DNA from: Lysobacterales bacterium
GTDB taxonomy: Bacteria > Pseudomonadota > Gammaproteobacteria > Xanthomonadales > Xanthomonadaceae
Direction: 5' to 3'
DNA length: 64,000 bases
Assembly (NCBI GenBank): GCA_017302135.1
Contig: JAFLDZ010000007.1
Location: 62,001-126,000 of the forward strand
In this document: piece by piece, positions 1 to 9,662 of the stretch
Layout of the letters: every line of letters starts with the position of its first letter
How positions within the stretch are numbered: the first letter of the stretch is position 1
The notes under the pieces: generated by a model
The model's database searches: none
Told to the model about the DNA's origin: nothing
Seen by the model: only the letters and a program-made list of their open reading frames with translations
Translations under genes and position numbers: made by a program

Positions 1-3000
1 GGGTATTCAATATCGGAGGTCATCAAAAATTCGCATGCGGTTCTTGCCGAACTTTTGCATCACGAACATGCCTCCCTTGCATCGGCCCAGCGTTGCAGCA
101 GTCTGCCTGCGACGATGGATCTGTTCACGACATTGCTTAATTATCGGCATAGTCCGAGCGAGCTTTCCTTCAACGACGATCTGGAAGTGGAGGCTGTCGA
201 AACAGGAGAGCGGACGAATTATCCTATTTCCATGTCCGTAGACGACCTTGGAGAAGGTTTCAGTCTGCTTGTGCAGGCCAAATCGTCCATCGGTTCGGAG
301 CGCATCTGCGATTTCATGCATACGGCATTGGTTGCGATGCTCGATGCGCTGGAAGCAGAGCCGGGTATGCTGGTATGCCGTGTCGATGTCATGCCGGCAA
401 AGGAAATCGAGCGCGCCATTCTGGATTGGAACGATACGGCGCGTGACTATCCGACGGATCTTTGCGTGCACCAGCTGTTCGAGGCGCAGGCGGAGCGGAC
501 GCCGGATGCGGTGGCGGTCGCGTACGAAGAGACGGTATTGACCTACGAGATGTTGAACCGCCGTGCGAACCAGATCGCGCATCGCCTGATCGAGCTGGGG
601 GTGACGCCCGACGATCGCGTGGCGATCTGCATGGAGCGCAGTCTTGAGATGGTGGTGGGTCTGCTGGCGATCCTGAAGGCGGGTGGTGCGTACGTGCCGC
701 TGGATCCGCAGTATCCGGAAGACCGGCTGTGCCACATGCTGGAAGATTGCATGCCGGTGGCGGTACTGAGCCACGGCGATCTTGCGAAGCGGATCGTGGC
801 GTTGCAGGCGACGCCGGTTCCGGTGCTGTGCCTGGACGATGCGCAGGCGCTGTCGCAGAACCCGGATGTGGCGCTGCGTCCCGAGCATCTGGCCTACGTG
901 ATCTACACGTCGGGCTCGACGGGCCTGCCCAAGGGCGCGATGAACGAGCACGGGGGCGTGGTCAACCGGCTGCTGTGGGCGCAGGAGCAGTTCGGGCTGA
1001 CACCGGACGACCGCGTGCTGCAGAAGACGACGTTCAGTTTTGACGTGTCGGTGTGGGAGTTCTTCCTGCCGTTGCTTGCGGGTGCGCAGTTGGTCATGGC
1101 GCGTCCGGGCGGTCATCAGGATCCCCAGTACCTGATCGAGACGATCGAGCGTTCGGGGATCACGGTGGCGCATTTTGTGCCGTCGATGCTGCAGGTATTC
1201 CTGGCCCAGGACGACGTGGCGCGTTGCCACGCGTTGCGCCACGTGAAGTGCAGTGGCGAGGCGTTGCCGTATCCGCTGCAGCAGCGTTTTCTGGCGCAGA
1301 TGCCCGGCGCGCAGTTGCACAATCTGTACGGTCCGACCGAGGCTGCGGTGGACGTGACGTATTGGCGTTGCGTGTCGGATGCGCATCCGGGGATCGTTCC
1401 GATCGGCAGACCGATCGCGAACACGCGGATGTATGTGCTGGATGCGCAGTTGCGTCCGGTGCCGGTGGGCGGGGTGGGCGAGCTTTATATCGGCGGCGTG
1501 CAGGTGGCGCGTGGCTATCTGAACCGTCCGGAGCTGACGGCGGAGCGTTTCATCGACAGCCCGTTCCATGAGGGCGAACGCCTGTACAGGACGGGGGACC
1601 TGGGTCGCTGGCTGTGGGATGGCAGTCTGGAGTATCTGGGCCGCAATGATTTCCAGGTGAAGATCCGCGGGTTCCGGATCGAGCTGGGCGAGATCGAGTC
1701 GACGCTGCTGGCGTGCGAAGGCATCCGCGAGGCGGTGGTGCTGGCGCGGGAGGACGCAACGGGCGAGAAGCGGCTGGTGGCATACGTGACGGTGGCGCCG
1801 GAGCGGGCGGCGGAGACGTCGCAATGGCGGACGCAGCTGTTGTCGCATTTGCCGGACTACATGGTGCCGAGCGCTTTTGTGGTGTTGGAGGCACTGCCGC
1901 TGACGCTGAACGGGAAGCTGGATCGCAAGGCGTTGCCTGCGCCTGACGACATGGCCTACGCGCGTCGTGCCTACGAAGCGCCGCAGGGCGATGTGGAGCA
2001 GACGCTGGCGACGATCTGGTCGGAGCTGTTGGGAGTGGAGCGGATCGGCCGTCACGACAACTTCTTCGAACTGGGCGGACACTCGTTGATCGCGATCACC
2101 ATGGTCGAACAGATGCGTCGACAGGGATTGCACGCCAATATCCGCTCGCTGTTCACGGCGCCGACATTGGCAGCCTTCGCGCTGGATCTGACGCGCGGCC
2201 ACAGGTCGCAGCCCGCGCCGCCGAATCGGATTCCCGCAGACGCGGATCGGATCACGCCGGAGATGCTGACGCTGGTGTCGTTGAGTCAGCGTGAGATCGA
2301 CAATATCGTCGCAGGGATGCAGTGCGATGCGGCCAACGTACAGGATATCTACCCGCTGTCGCCGTTGCAGGAAGGCATTCTGTTCCATCGCCTGTTCGAA
2401 GAGCAGGACGACATCTATCTGTTGACCGGGATGAAGAGCTTCCCGGACCGTGATGCGGTGGAGCGTTTTCTGTCGATATTGCAGCGCGTGATCGACCGTC
2501 ACGACATCCTGCGGACGGGTTTCGTGTGGGAGGCGCTCGATCAGCCGTTGCAGATCGTACTGAAGCATGCCTCGTTCTCGCATGCGCAGATGGTGTTGAG
2601 CCCGGCGGATGGTTCGATCAAGTCGCAGCTCATGTCGCAATATGAGCCGTCGCGATTCCGCATGGATGTGACGCGTGCGCCGCTGCTCGAGTGCCGCTAC
2701 GCGCACGATCCGGAGTCTGGATTGTGGTTGATGAGTTACGCGTTCCATCATCTCGCGATCGACCACACCAGTCTCGATCTGATCAACGAAGAGATCGATC
2801 TAATCGAGCAGGGTCGTGAGTCGGAGCTGCCAAGGCCGATTCCCTTCCGGAATCACATCTGGCAGGCCAAGGTGAACGCCGACCCTTCGGCGCACGAAGC
2901 GTTCTTCACTCGGATGTTGAAGGAGATCGACCAGCCGACGGCGCCGTTCGGCCTGAGCAGCGCGAGCAGCGATGTCAGCGGTTTCCGCGAAGCCATGCGG

Positions 3001-6000
3001 ATGCTGCCCGGAGAAGTCAGCACGGGTATTCGCCGTCACGCGCGAGAACTCGGCGTGAGCGTCGCGGCGATGATGCATGTGGCCTGGGCACTGGTGCTGT
3101 CGCGCGCAACCGGGATGGAGCGTGTGGTTTTCGGTACGGTGCTGTTCGGTCGCATGGACGGAGGCGAGGATGCGGACCGGATGCTTGGTTTGCTGATCAA
3201 CACGCTGCCGATAAGAGTGGATATCGATCGCTCTGGAATCGCCGAAGTCGTGAAGAGAACGCATGCATCGCTGGCGGAACTGATGCAGCATGAGCATGCA
3301 TCGCTGGCATCGGCGCAACGCTGCAGCGGGGTGCCGGCCGGAGTCGATCTGTTCACGTCGTTGCTGAACTATCGCCACAGCAGAGGCATGGCGCCGTCGG
3401 CCGACAGCATGGACATCGAAGCGGTGGAAGGCGGCGAGCGGACGAATTATCCGTTGGCGATATCGATCGATGATCTTGGCGACGGGATCGGTCTTGTCGT
3501 TCAGACGGATGCTTCGGTCGGCGCCGAGCGGGTCTGCGACTTCATGCAGGCGGCGGTGACCGAGGTTCTGGATGCACTGGGGAGCGGTTCTGCAGGTGTG
3601 GCCGACCGGATCGATGTATTGCCCGCGAATGAGCGTCGGCAGGTCGTTCTGGATTGGAACGATACGGCGCGCGACTATCCGACGGATCTTTGCGTGCACC
3701 AGCTGTTCGAGGCGCAGGCGGAGCGCACGCCGGATGCGGTGGCGGTCGCGTACGAAGAGACGGTATTGACCTACGAGATGTTGAACCGCCGTGCGAACCA
3801 GATCGCGCATCGCCTGATCGATTTGGGGGTGACGCCCGACGATCGCGTGGCGATCTGCATGGAGCGCAGTCTTGAGATGGTGGTGGGTCTGCTGGCGATC
3901 CTGAAGGCGGGCGGTGCGTACGTGCCGCTGGATCCGCAGTATCCGGAAGACCGGCTGTGCCACATGCTGGAAGATTGCATGCCGGTGGCGGTACTGAGCC
4001 ACGGCGATCTTGCGAAGCGGATCGTGGCGTTGCAGGCGACGCCGGTTCCGGTGCTGTGCCTGGACGATGCGCAGGCGCTGTCGCAGAACCCGGATGTGGC
4101 GCTGCGTCCCGAGCATCTGGCCTACGTGATCTACACGTCGGGCTCGACGGGCCTGCCCAAGGGCGCGATGAACGAGCACGGGGGCGTGGTCAACCGGCTG
4201 CTGTGGGCGCAGGAGCAGTTCGGGCTGACACCGGACGACCGCGTGCTGCAGAAGACGACGTTCAGTTTTGACGTGTCGGTGTGGGAGTTCTTCCTGCCGT
4301 TGCTTGCGGGTGCGCAGTTGGTCATGGCGCGTCCGGGCGGTCATCAGGATCCCCAGTACCTGATCGAGACGATCGAGCGTTCGGGGATCACGGTGGCGCA
4401 TTTTGTGCCGTCGATGCTGCAGGTATTCCTGGCCCAGGACGACGTGGCGCGTTGCCACGCGTTGCGCCACGTGAAGTGCAGTGGCGAGGCGTTGCCGTAT
4501 CCGCTGCAGCAGCGTTTTCTGGCGCAGATGCCCGGCGCGCAGTTGCACAATCTGTACGGTCCGACCGAGGCTGCGGTGGACGTGACGTATTGGCGTTGCG
4601 TGTCGGATGCGCATCCGGGGATCGTTCCGATCGGCAGACCGATCGCGAACACGCGGATGTATGTGCTGGATGCGCAGTTGCGTCCGGTGCCGGTGGGCGG
4701 GGTGGGCGAGCTTTATATCGGCGGCGTGCAGGTGGCGCGTGGCTATCTGAACCGTCCGGAGCTGACGGCGGAGCGTTTCATCGACAGCCCGTTCCATGAG
4801 GGCGAACGCCTGTACAGGACGGGGGACCTGGGTCGCTGGCTGTGGGATGGCAGTCTGGAGTATCTGGGCCGCAATGATTTCCAGGTGAAGATCCGCGGGT
4901 TCCGGATCGAGCTGGGCGAGATCGAGTCGACGCTGCTGGCGTGCGAAGGCATCCGCGAGGCGGTGGTGCTGGCGCGGGAGGACGCAACGGGCGAGAAGCG
5001 GCTGGTGGCATACGTGACGGTGGCGCCGGAGCGGGCGGCGGAGACGTCGCAATGGCGGACGCAGCTGTTGTCGCATTTGCCGGACTACATGGTGCCGAGC
5101 GCTTTTGTGGTGTTGGAGGCACTGCCGCTGACGCTGAACGGGAAGCTGGATCGCAAGGCGTTGCCTGCGCCTGACGACATGGCCTACGCGCGTCGTGCCT
5201 ACGAAGCGCCGCAGGGCGATGTGGAGCAGACGCTGGCGACGATCTGGTCGGAGCTGTTGGGAGTGGAGCGGATCGGCCGTCACGACAACTTCTTCGAGCT
5301 GGGCGGACACTCGTTGATCGCGATGAAAATGATATCCAAGCTCCGGCAACGGATGGATATCGAATTGTCTCTGGGTGAGGTGTTTGAACACTCGGTGCTG
5401 TGCAGGCTTGCGACGAGAGTGACCGGCGCCGATGCATCGCATTTGTCGCGCATCGAAACAGTGGACCGCTCTCAGTTGATGCCTTTGTCGCTGTCGCAAC
5501 AGAGATTGTGGATATTGTCTCAAATCGATACCGAAAGCACTGCGTATCACATGGGAAGTGCGGTAAGGCTGGAAGGAAATCTGAATATTCCGGCTTTGCA
5601 AAAAGCCCTGCAGACAATCACCGTCCGCCACGAAACCCTGCGGACGCGCTTCGTGGTCGCGGGCGGCCAACCGATGCAATCGGTGTTGCCTGAGACAACA
5701 GTGGAAATGCCGATCCACGATCTGCGCGGTCGCGCTGATCGCATGAAGGCCATTGGTGCCCTCGGATTGGCATTCGTGTCCGCGCCATTCGACATTGCGA
5801 AGGATCCACTGTTGAGAGTGATGCTGGTGCGGATGGAAGATCAGACGCATATCCTGCATCTGGTGATGCATCACATCATTTCCGACGGCTGGTCGCTTGG
5901 ACTGTTGATGAGCGAGGTAAGCAGTTTGTACGCTGCGTTCCTCAATGATGAGGCAGATCCGCTGCCGCCGCTGCTTGTGCAGTACGGCGACTATGCGGTT

Positions 6001-9000
6001 TGGCAAAGAGGTTGGTTGTCGGAAGGATTGATGGAGCGCCAGGTCGAATTCTGGCGAAACAACCTGGCGGGCTCACCGGCGCTTTTGCAGTTGCCGACCG
6101 ATCATCCTCGGCCCCCAGTACAGGATTTTGAAGGAGCAACCCTGTCCGTCGCATTGGATTGCGAATTGACGGCGGCTCTCAAGGCGTTGAGCCAGCGCCA
6201 TGGCGTCACCCTGTATATGACGATGCTGGCCAGTTGGGCAATATTGCTGGGTCGATTGTCTGGTCAGGACGACATAGTGATCGGCAGTCCGGTCGCAGGC
6301 CGAAACCGGGCTGAAATCGAGGATCTGATCGGATTCTTCGTCAATACGCTGGCATTGCGGATCGATCTGAGCGGCGAGCCGGGCATACCGGAACTACTGG
6401 CTCGGACGAAACGACAGGTGCTTGCGGCCCAAGCGCATCAGGATTTGCCGTTCGATCAGGTAGTGGAAGCTGTGAAGCCGGCACGAAATTTGTCGCACCC
6501 GCCGATTTTCCAGACCATGCTTGCATGGCAGAACATGGAGGAAGGGCGGCTCGACATGCCTGGTCTTGTCCTGTCGCAAGTTGAATCGGAGGAAACCACC
6601 GCGAAATTCGACCTGACACTGACTCTCGGCGAGAGCGATGCTGGAATCGCAGGCGAATTGAATTTTTCAAAAAAACTGTACGAACATACGACCATCGCGC
6701 GTTTCGCGGCGTACTGGGTCATGCTGTTGCGTGGAATCGTCGCGAACGAGGCCCAGCCGATCGCTAGTTTGCCGATGCTCGACGAGATTGAGCGCGATCT
6801 GGTTCTCAATGTATGGAATGCGACATACGCAGAATATCCGCGAGATGCCTGCATGCATCAACTGTTTGAAGCGCAGGTCGATCGGACGCCCGAAGCGATC
6901 GCCCTGGTTTTCGCCGACGAGAAATTGACTTATGGAGAGCTGAATTCGCGCGCGAACCGCTTGGCACATCATCTTCTCAAGCGAGGTGTCGTGCCGGAGC
7001 AGCGGGTAGGCATTTGCATGCGGCGCAGCACTGACATGGTCGTGGCGCTTCTGGCCATATTGAAATCCGGAGGTGTTTACGTTCCTCTGGATCCCGCGTA
7101 TCCGTCAGTTCGACTGGGGCACATCCTTGACGATGCCGCGCCACGCATCGTTTTGAGCGATGAGTTTGCGAGCGGAGCGCTGATGAACGCGCTGGCGCTG
7201 ACGGAACAAGCGAGCTCGTCGATAGTGCTTGATGTCGGCACCGAATCCGGTGCATGGGCGGAAGCATCCGAAGCGAATCCAATAGCTGAAGCGACAGGCC
7301 TTGTGCCGTCGAATCTTGGCTATCTGATTTATACATCCGGCTCGACCGGAAAGCCTAAAGGCGTGGCGATCGAACACCGAAACGCCGTGAATATGATCAG
7401 TTGGGCGCTGCAGACCTTTCCTCGCGAGATGCTGCGGAATTGTCTATTTTCGACATCGATCAATTTCGACTTGTCGATCTACGAGTACTGCGTTCCGTTG
7501 TCTTGCGGCGGCACAGTGACGCTTGTCGAGAACGCGCTGGCGTTGCTGAGTCATTCCTTGCCGGTGACGTTGATCAACACAGTGCCTTCGGTGATGGCGG
7601 AATTGATCGAAGCGGATGCGATTCCGACGAGTGTCATGGCGGTGAATGTGGCCGGTGAGGTATTGAAGCGTCCGCTGGCGGAGAGGATTCTTTCCAGGCC
7701 CCACATCGACAGGTTGTTCAATCTCTATGGGCCATCAGAGACGACGACTTATTCGACGTGGACAGCGATGGATCGTTCGACGGGATTCTTGGGCGATATC
7801 GGACGTCCGTTGAGCAACACTCGAATCTATATTCTCGATGCTGAACATCAGCCGGTCCCCATCGGTGTTGCTGGCGAGATTTTCATCGGTGGCGATGGCG
7901 TCGCGCGCGGTTATCTCGGTAACGTCGCGTTGACATCTGAACGATTCATTGAAGATCCATTCCGCTCCGAGCCTGGCGCACGAATGTACCGGACCGGCGA
8001 TTCGGGTCGCTTTGCTGACGATGGCAGGATCACTTTGCTGGGACGCAATGATTTTCAGGTGAAAATCCGTGGATTCCGCATCGAATTGGGCGATATCGAA
8101 GCGAAGCTGTCTTCCTGCGATGGTGTGAGGGACTCGATCGTCCTGGCGCGAGAGGACATGCCCGGCGATAAGCGACTTGTGGCGTACTACCTGAGCGATG
8201 ACGAGCTGCCCGCAGAGACGTTGCGGGACAAGTTATCCACTCAGCTGCCGGAATACATGGTGCCGTCAATTTTTGTGCGCGTGGAAGCCTGGACGTTGAC
8301 GCCCAACGGAAAAGTGGATCGTGCGGCATTGCCTGCGCCTGATGGCGGTGCTTCTGCGAATCGCGAGTATGAAGCGCCGCAAGGCATCGTGGAAGAATCG
8401 ATCGCCATGATCTGGTCGGAGCTTTTGAAGGTCGAACGTGTGAGTCGCCACGACAACTTCTTCGAACTCGGGGGGCAGTCGTTGCTGGCAATGCGCCTGG
8501 TGGCCGAATTGAAGAACCGCACCGGCCTGCAGATGCATGCTCGTGATATTTTTGAAGCGCAGACGATTACCGCCCAGGCGCAGCGTTTTGATCCGTCGCC
8601 GCGCGATATGAAATCCTGCCTTGTTCCCATCAAACCCAAAGGCCTGGGTGCTCCCTTGTTCCTGATTCACCCCGTAGGTGGCGATGTCTTGTGTTATTTG
8701 CCATTGGCAAGCGCCGTCGAACTGCAATGTCCCGTGTATGCGTTGCAGCGTGAAGAGTTGGCCAGCAATGACGAAATCGTGTACCGGAGTATTGAGGACA
8801 TGGCAACGCAATACCTCCACAAGATCCGCGAAGTGCAGCCGAATGGCCCATATCGTCTCGCCGGATGGTCGCTGGGTGGTGTAATCGCCTCGTCCATCGC
8901 CAATCGTCTCGAGAACGAAGGTGAACAATTGGCTTATCTCGGTCTCATCGACAGTTGGTTGCAAATGGATAATGAATTCCGGAGTTCGGAGGTGATGGCA

Positions 9001-9396
9001 GGACGAACCGACCAGGAGGTGTTCGAGCGCATTGTCGCGAAAGTGGAGGAAAGCGAGGAAGAGCGCGATCGATTTGATCATGACATGCACCTTGGCGAGC
9101 TCGCCGGTGCATTGAATGACAAGGACATGAGAAGAGTGCGCAGGGTCAACATCGCGGGGATGATCGCTGCGTCGCGTTTCAAGTGCGATTTCAGCATTTC
9201 GTCGCTGCACTATTACGGCGCGGCCGTACCCGGTGGCATACATCTGGCGCAAAAGATCGCGCAAGCACGTGCGCTCAGCAGGGGGGCCATCGCCCCCCGG
9301 ACTTTCGACGGCGATCACTACACGATCGTCCAGCAGCCCGGAGTCCGGCTGCTCGCCGAAGCGATTTCCGCCGATCTTGCTGCATGCAGTGTTTGA
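1..9396 (+). CDS. Non-ribosomal peptide synthetase, 3' part (C-A-PCP-C-A-PCP-C-A-PCP-TE)
   Basis: The frame is open from base 1, so the start lies outside the window; 3131 residues are visible. Domains in order: C-terminal part of a condensation domain (to ~400), adenylation A1 (~440-1935), carrier PCP1 with phosphopantetheine Ser at 2083, condensation C2 with HHLAIDH at 2746, A2 (~3670-5163), PCP2 (Ser 5311), condensation C3 with HHIISDG at 5869, A3 (~6840-8340), PCP3 (Ser 8479), thioesterase with GWSLGG at 8863. Manual alignment to GrsA gives specificity codes DVWHKSLVDK for A1 and A2 (serine-like) and DLYNNALTYK for A3 (alanine-like). C3 looks like an LCL domain. C2 begins with an IYPLSPLQEGILFH motif, as in dual or DCL types. 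The terminal TE shows that the peptide is released here by hydrolysis or cyclisation. The product is unknown; it carries at least ...Ser-Ser-Ala. Confidence 0.95.
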   Translation, partial: GYSISEVIKNSHAVLAELLHHEHASLASAQRCSSLPATMDLFTTLLNYRHSPSELSFNDDLEVEAVETGERTNYPISMSVDDLGEGFSLLVQAKSSIGSERICDFMHTALVAMLDALEAEPGMLVCRVDVMPAKEIERAILDWNDTARDYPTDLCVHQLFEAQAERTPDAVAVAYEETVLTYEMLNRRANQIAHRLIELGVTPDDRVAICMERSLEMVVGLLAILKAGGAYVPLDPQYPEDRLCHMLEDCMPVAVLSHGDLAKRIVALQATPVPVLCLDDAQALSQNPDVALRPEHLAYVIYTSGSTGLPKGAMNEHGGVVNRLLWAQEQFGLTPDDRVLQKTTFSFDVSVWEFFLPLLAGAQLVMARPGGHQDPQYLIETIERSGITVAHFVPSMLQVFLAQDDVARCHALRHVKCSGEALPYPLQQRFLAQMPGAQLHNLYGPTEAAVDVTYWRCVSDAHPGIVPIGRPIANTRMYVLDAQLRPVPVGGVGELYIGGVQVARGYLNRPELTAERFIDSPFHEGERLYRTGDLGRWLWDGSLEYLGRNDFQVKIRGFRIELGEIESTLLACEGIREAVVLAREDATGEKRLVAYVTVAPERAAETSQWRTQLLSHLPDYMVPSAFVVLEALPLTLNGKLDRKALPAPDDMAYARRAYEAPQGDVEQTLATIWSELLGVERIGRHDNFFELGGHSLIAITMVEQMRRQGLHANIRSLFTAPTLAAFALDLTRGHRSQPAPPNRIPADADRITPEMLTLVSLSQREIDNIVAGMQCDAANVQDIYPLSPLQEGILFHRLFEEQDDIYLLTGMKSFPDRDAVERFLSILQRVIDRHDILRTGFVWEALDQPLQIVLKHASFSHAQMVLSPADGSIKSQLMSQYEPSRFRMDVTRAPLLECRYAHDPESGLWLMSYAFHHLAIDHTSLDLINEEIDLIEQGRESELPRPIPFRNHIWQAKVNADPSAHEAFFTRMLKEIDQPTAPFGLSSASSDVSGFREAMRMLPGEVSTGIRRHARELGVSVAAMMHVAWALVLSRATGMERVVFGTVLFGRMDGGEDADRMLGLLINTLPIRVDIDRSGIAEVVKRTHASLAELMQHEHASLASAQRCSGVPAGVDLFTSLLNYRHSRGMAPSADSMDIEAVEGGERTNYPLAISIDDLGDGIGLVVQTDASVGAERVCDFMQAAVTEVLDALGSGSAGVADRIDVLPANERRQVVLDWNDTARDYPTDLCVHQLFEAQAERTPDAVAVAYEETVLTYEMLNRRANQIAHRLIDLGVTPDDRVAICMERSLEMVVGLLAILKAGGAYVPLDPQYPEDRLCHMLEDCMPVAVLSHGDLAKRIVALQATPVPVLCLDDAQALSQNPDVALRPEHLAYVIYTSGSTGLPKGAMNEHGGVVNRLLWAQEQFGLTPDDRVLQKTTFSFDVSVWEFFLPLLAGAQLVMARPGGHQDPQYLIETIERSGITVAHFVPSMLQVFLAQDDVARCHALRHVKCSGEALPYPLQQRFLAQMPGAQLHNLYGPTEAAVDVTYWRCVSDAHPGIVPIGRPIANTRMYVLDAQLRPVPVGGVGELYIGGVQVARGYLNRPELTAERFIDSPFHEGERLYRTGDLGRWLWDGSLEYLGRNDFQVKIRGFRIELGEIESTLLACEGIREAVVLAREDATGEKRLVAYVTVAPERAAETSQWRTQLLSHLPDYMVPSAFVVLEALPLTLNGKLDRKALPAPDDMAYARRAYEAPQGDVEQTLATIWSELLGVERIGRHDNFFELGGHSLIAMKMISKLRQRMDIELSLGEVFEHSVLCRLATRVTGADASHLSRIETVDRSQLMPLSLSQQRLWILSQIDTESTAYHMGSAVRLEGNLNIPALQKALQTITVRHETLRTRFVVAGGQPMQSVLPETTVEMPIHDLRGRADRMKAIGALGLAFVSAPFDIAKDPLLRVMLVRMEDQTHILHLVMHHIISDGWSLGLLMSEVSSLYAAFLNDEADPLPPLLVQYGDYAVWQRGWLSEGLMERQVEFWRNNLAGSPALLQLPTDHPRPPVQDFEGATLSVALDCELTAALKALSQRHGVTLYMTMLASWAILLGRLSGQDDIVIGSPVAGRNRAEIEDLIGFFVNTLALRIDLSGEPGIPELLARTKRQVLAAQAHQDLPFDQVVEAVKPARNLSHPPIFQTMLAWQNMEEGRLDMPGLVLSQVESEETTAKFDLTLTLGESDAGIAGELNFSKKLYEHTTIARFAAYWVMLLRGIVANEAQPIASLPMLDEIERDLVLNVWNATYAEYPRDACMHQLFEAQVDRTPEAIALVFADEKLTYGELNSRANRLAHHLLKRGVVPEQRVGICMRRSTDMVVALLAILKSGGVYVPLDPAYPSVRLGHILDDAAPRIVLSDEFASGALMNALALTEQASSSIVLDVGTESGAWAEASEANPIAEATGLVPSNLGYLIYTSGSTGKPKGVAIEHRNAVNMISWALQTFPREMLRNCLFSTSINFDLSIYEYCVPLSCGGTVTLVENALALLSHSLPVTLINTVPSVMAELIEADAIPTSVMAVNVAGEVLKRPLAERILSRPHIDRLFNLYGPSETTTYSTWTAMDRSTGFLGDIGRPLSNTRIYILDAEHQPVPIGVAGEIFIGGDGVARGYLGNVALTSERFIEDPFRSEPGARMYRTGDSGRFADDGRITLLGRNDFQVKIRGFRIELGDIEAKLSSCDGVRDSIVLAREDMPGDKRLVAYYLSDDELPAETLRDKLSTQLPEYMVPSIFVRVEAWTLTPNGKVDRAALPAPDGGASANREYEAPQGIVEESIAMIWSELLKVERVSRHDNFFELGGQSLLAMRLVAELKNRTGLQMHARDIFEAQTITAQAQRFDPSPRDMKSCLVPIKPKGLGAPLFLIHPVGGDVLCYLPLASAVELQCPVYALQREELASNDEIVYRSIEDMATQYLHKIREVQPNGPYRLAGWSLGGVIASSIANRLENEGEQLAYLGLIDSWLQMDNEFRSSEVMAGRTDQEVFERIVAKVEESEEERDRFDHDMHLGELAGALNDKDMRRVRRVNIAGMIAASRFKCDFSISSLHYYGAAVPGGIHLAQKIAQARALSRGAIAPRTFDGDHYTIVQQPGVRLLAEAISADLAACSV
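418..2093 (+). repeat. NRPS module repeat, copy 1 (A1-PCP1)
   Basis: About 1676 bp repeated in direct orientation at 3646-5321, offset 3228 bp. By eye I find only six base differences, near 444, 498, 593-594, 685 and 2070. Only one of them changes an amino acid (Glu to Asp in RLIELGV). Identity begins and stops abruptly at the A-domain entry and just after the PCP serine, which points to recent duplication or gene conversion. Confidence 0.95.
3646..5321 (+). repeat. NRPS module repeat, copy 2 (A2-PCP2)
   Basis: Second copy of the near-identical adenylation-carrier block. After the carrier Ser the sequences diverge: copy 1 leads into a dual/DCL-like C domain, copy 2 into an LCL-like C domain. 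A repeat this long and this similar can be collapsed or misjoined in short-read assemblies. Confidence 0.95.
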
Positions 9397-9485
9397 AAAA
9401 GTCGGATATGACTTCTTGGGCCTTCGCGAGTCCGGCATACGTGCGGGCTCGCTTTCCGTCGGGAGTTGCTGGCCGACGATTTTTG

Positions 9486-9515
9486 CCGGTCGGGAATGCG
9501 ATATTTCCCGATCGG
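9486..9515. terminator. Hairpin downstream of the NRPS
   Basis: An 11-bp stem (9486-9496 with 9505-9515, one G-T pair) with an 8-nt loop, about 90 bases after the NRPS stop. There is no clear T-tract, so this is only a possible transcript end. The rest of 9397-9662 shows no gene. Confidence 0.3.
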
Positions 9516-9662
9516 CTCTCTGGTTCGAATGCCCTCGTTCTCCCGAGATGACGCCACCTTTCAAGCGCCTGTGCGAGAATGGCGAACAGCATTGATTTGT
9601 ACAACTCCCGGCACACGTCTCTGTTTTTTCAGGACACATGCCGAACCCTTCGAAGAACAGCC

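Noticed and set aside
7..6006. Long open frames antisense to the NRPS (over 900 codons)
   Set aside because: Arg/His/Gln-rich products with no domains; they are duplicated along with the module repeat and mirror GC-biased codons of the + strand gene.
9459..9546. A possible 88-nt tRNA: 7-bp acceptor-like pairing and a GGTTCGAATG segment
   Set aside because: The T-stem does not pair, the loop is one base too long and no D-arm or anticodon stem can be drawn. The pairing is probably chance.
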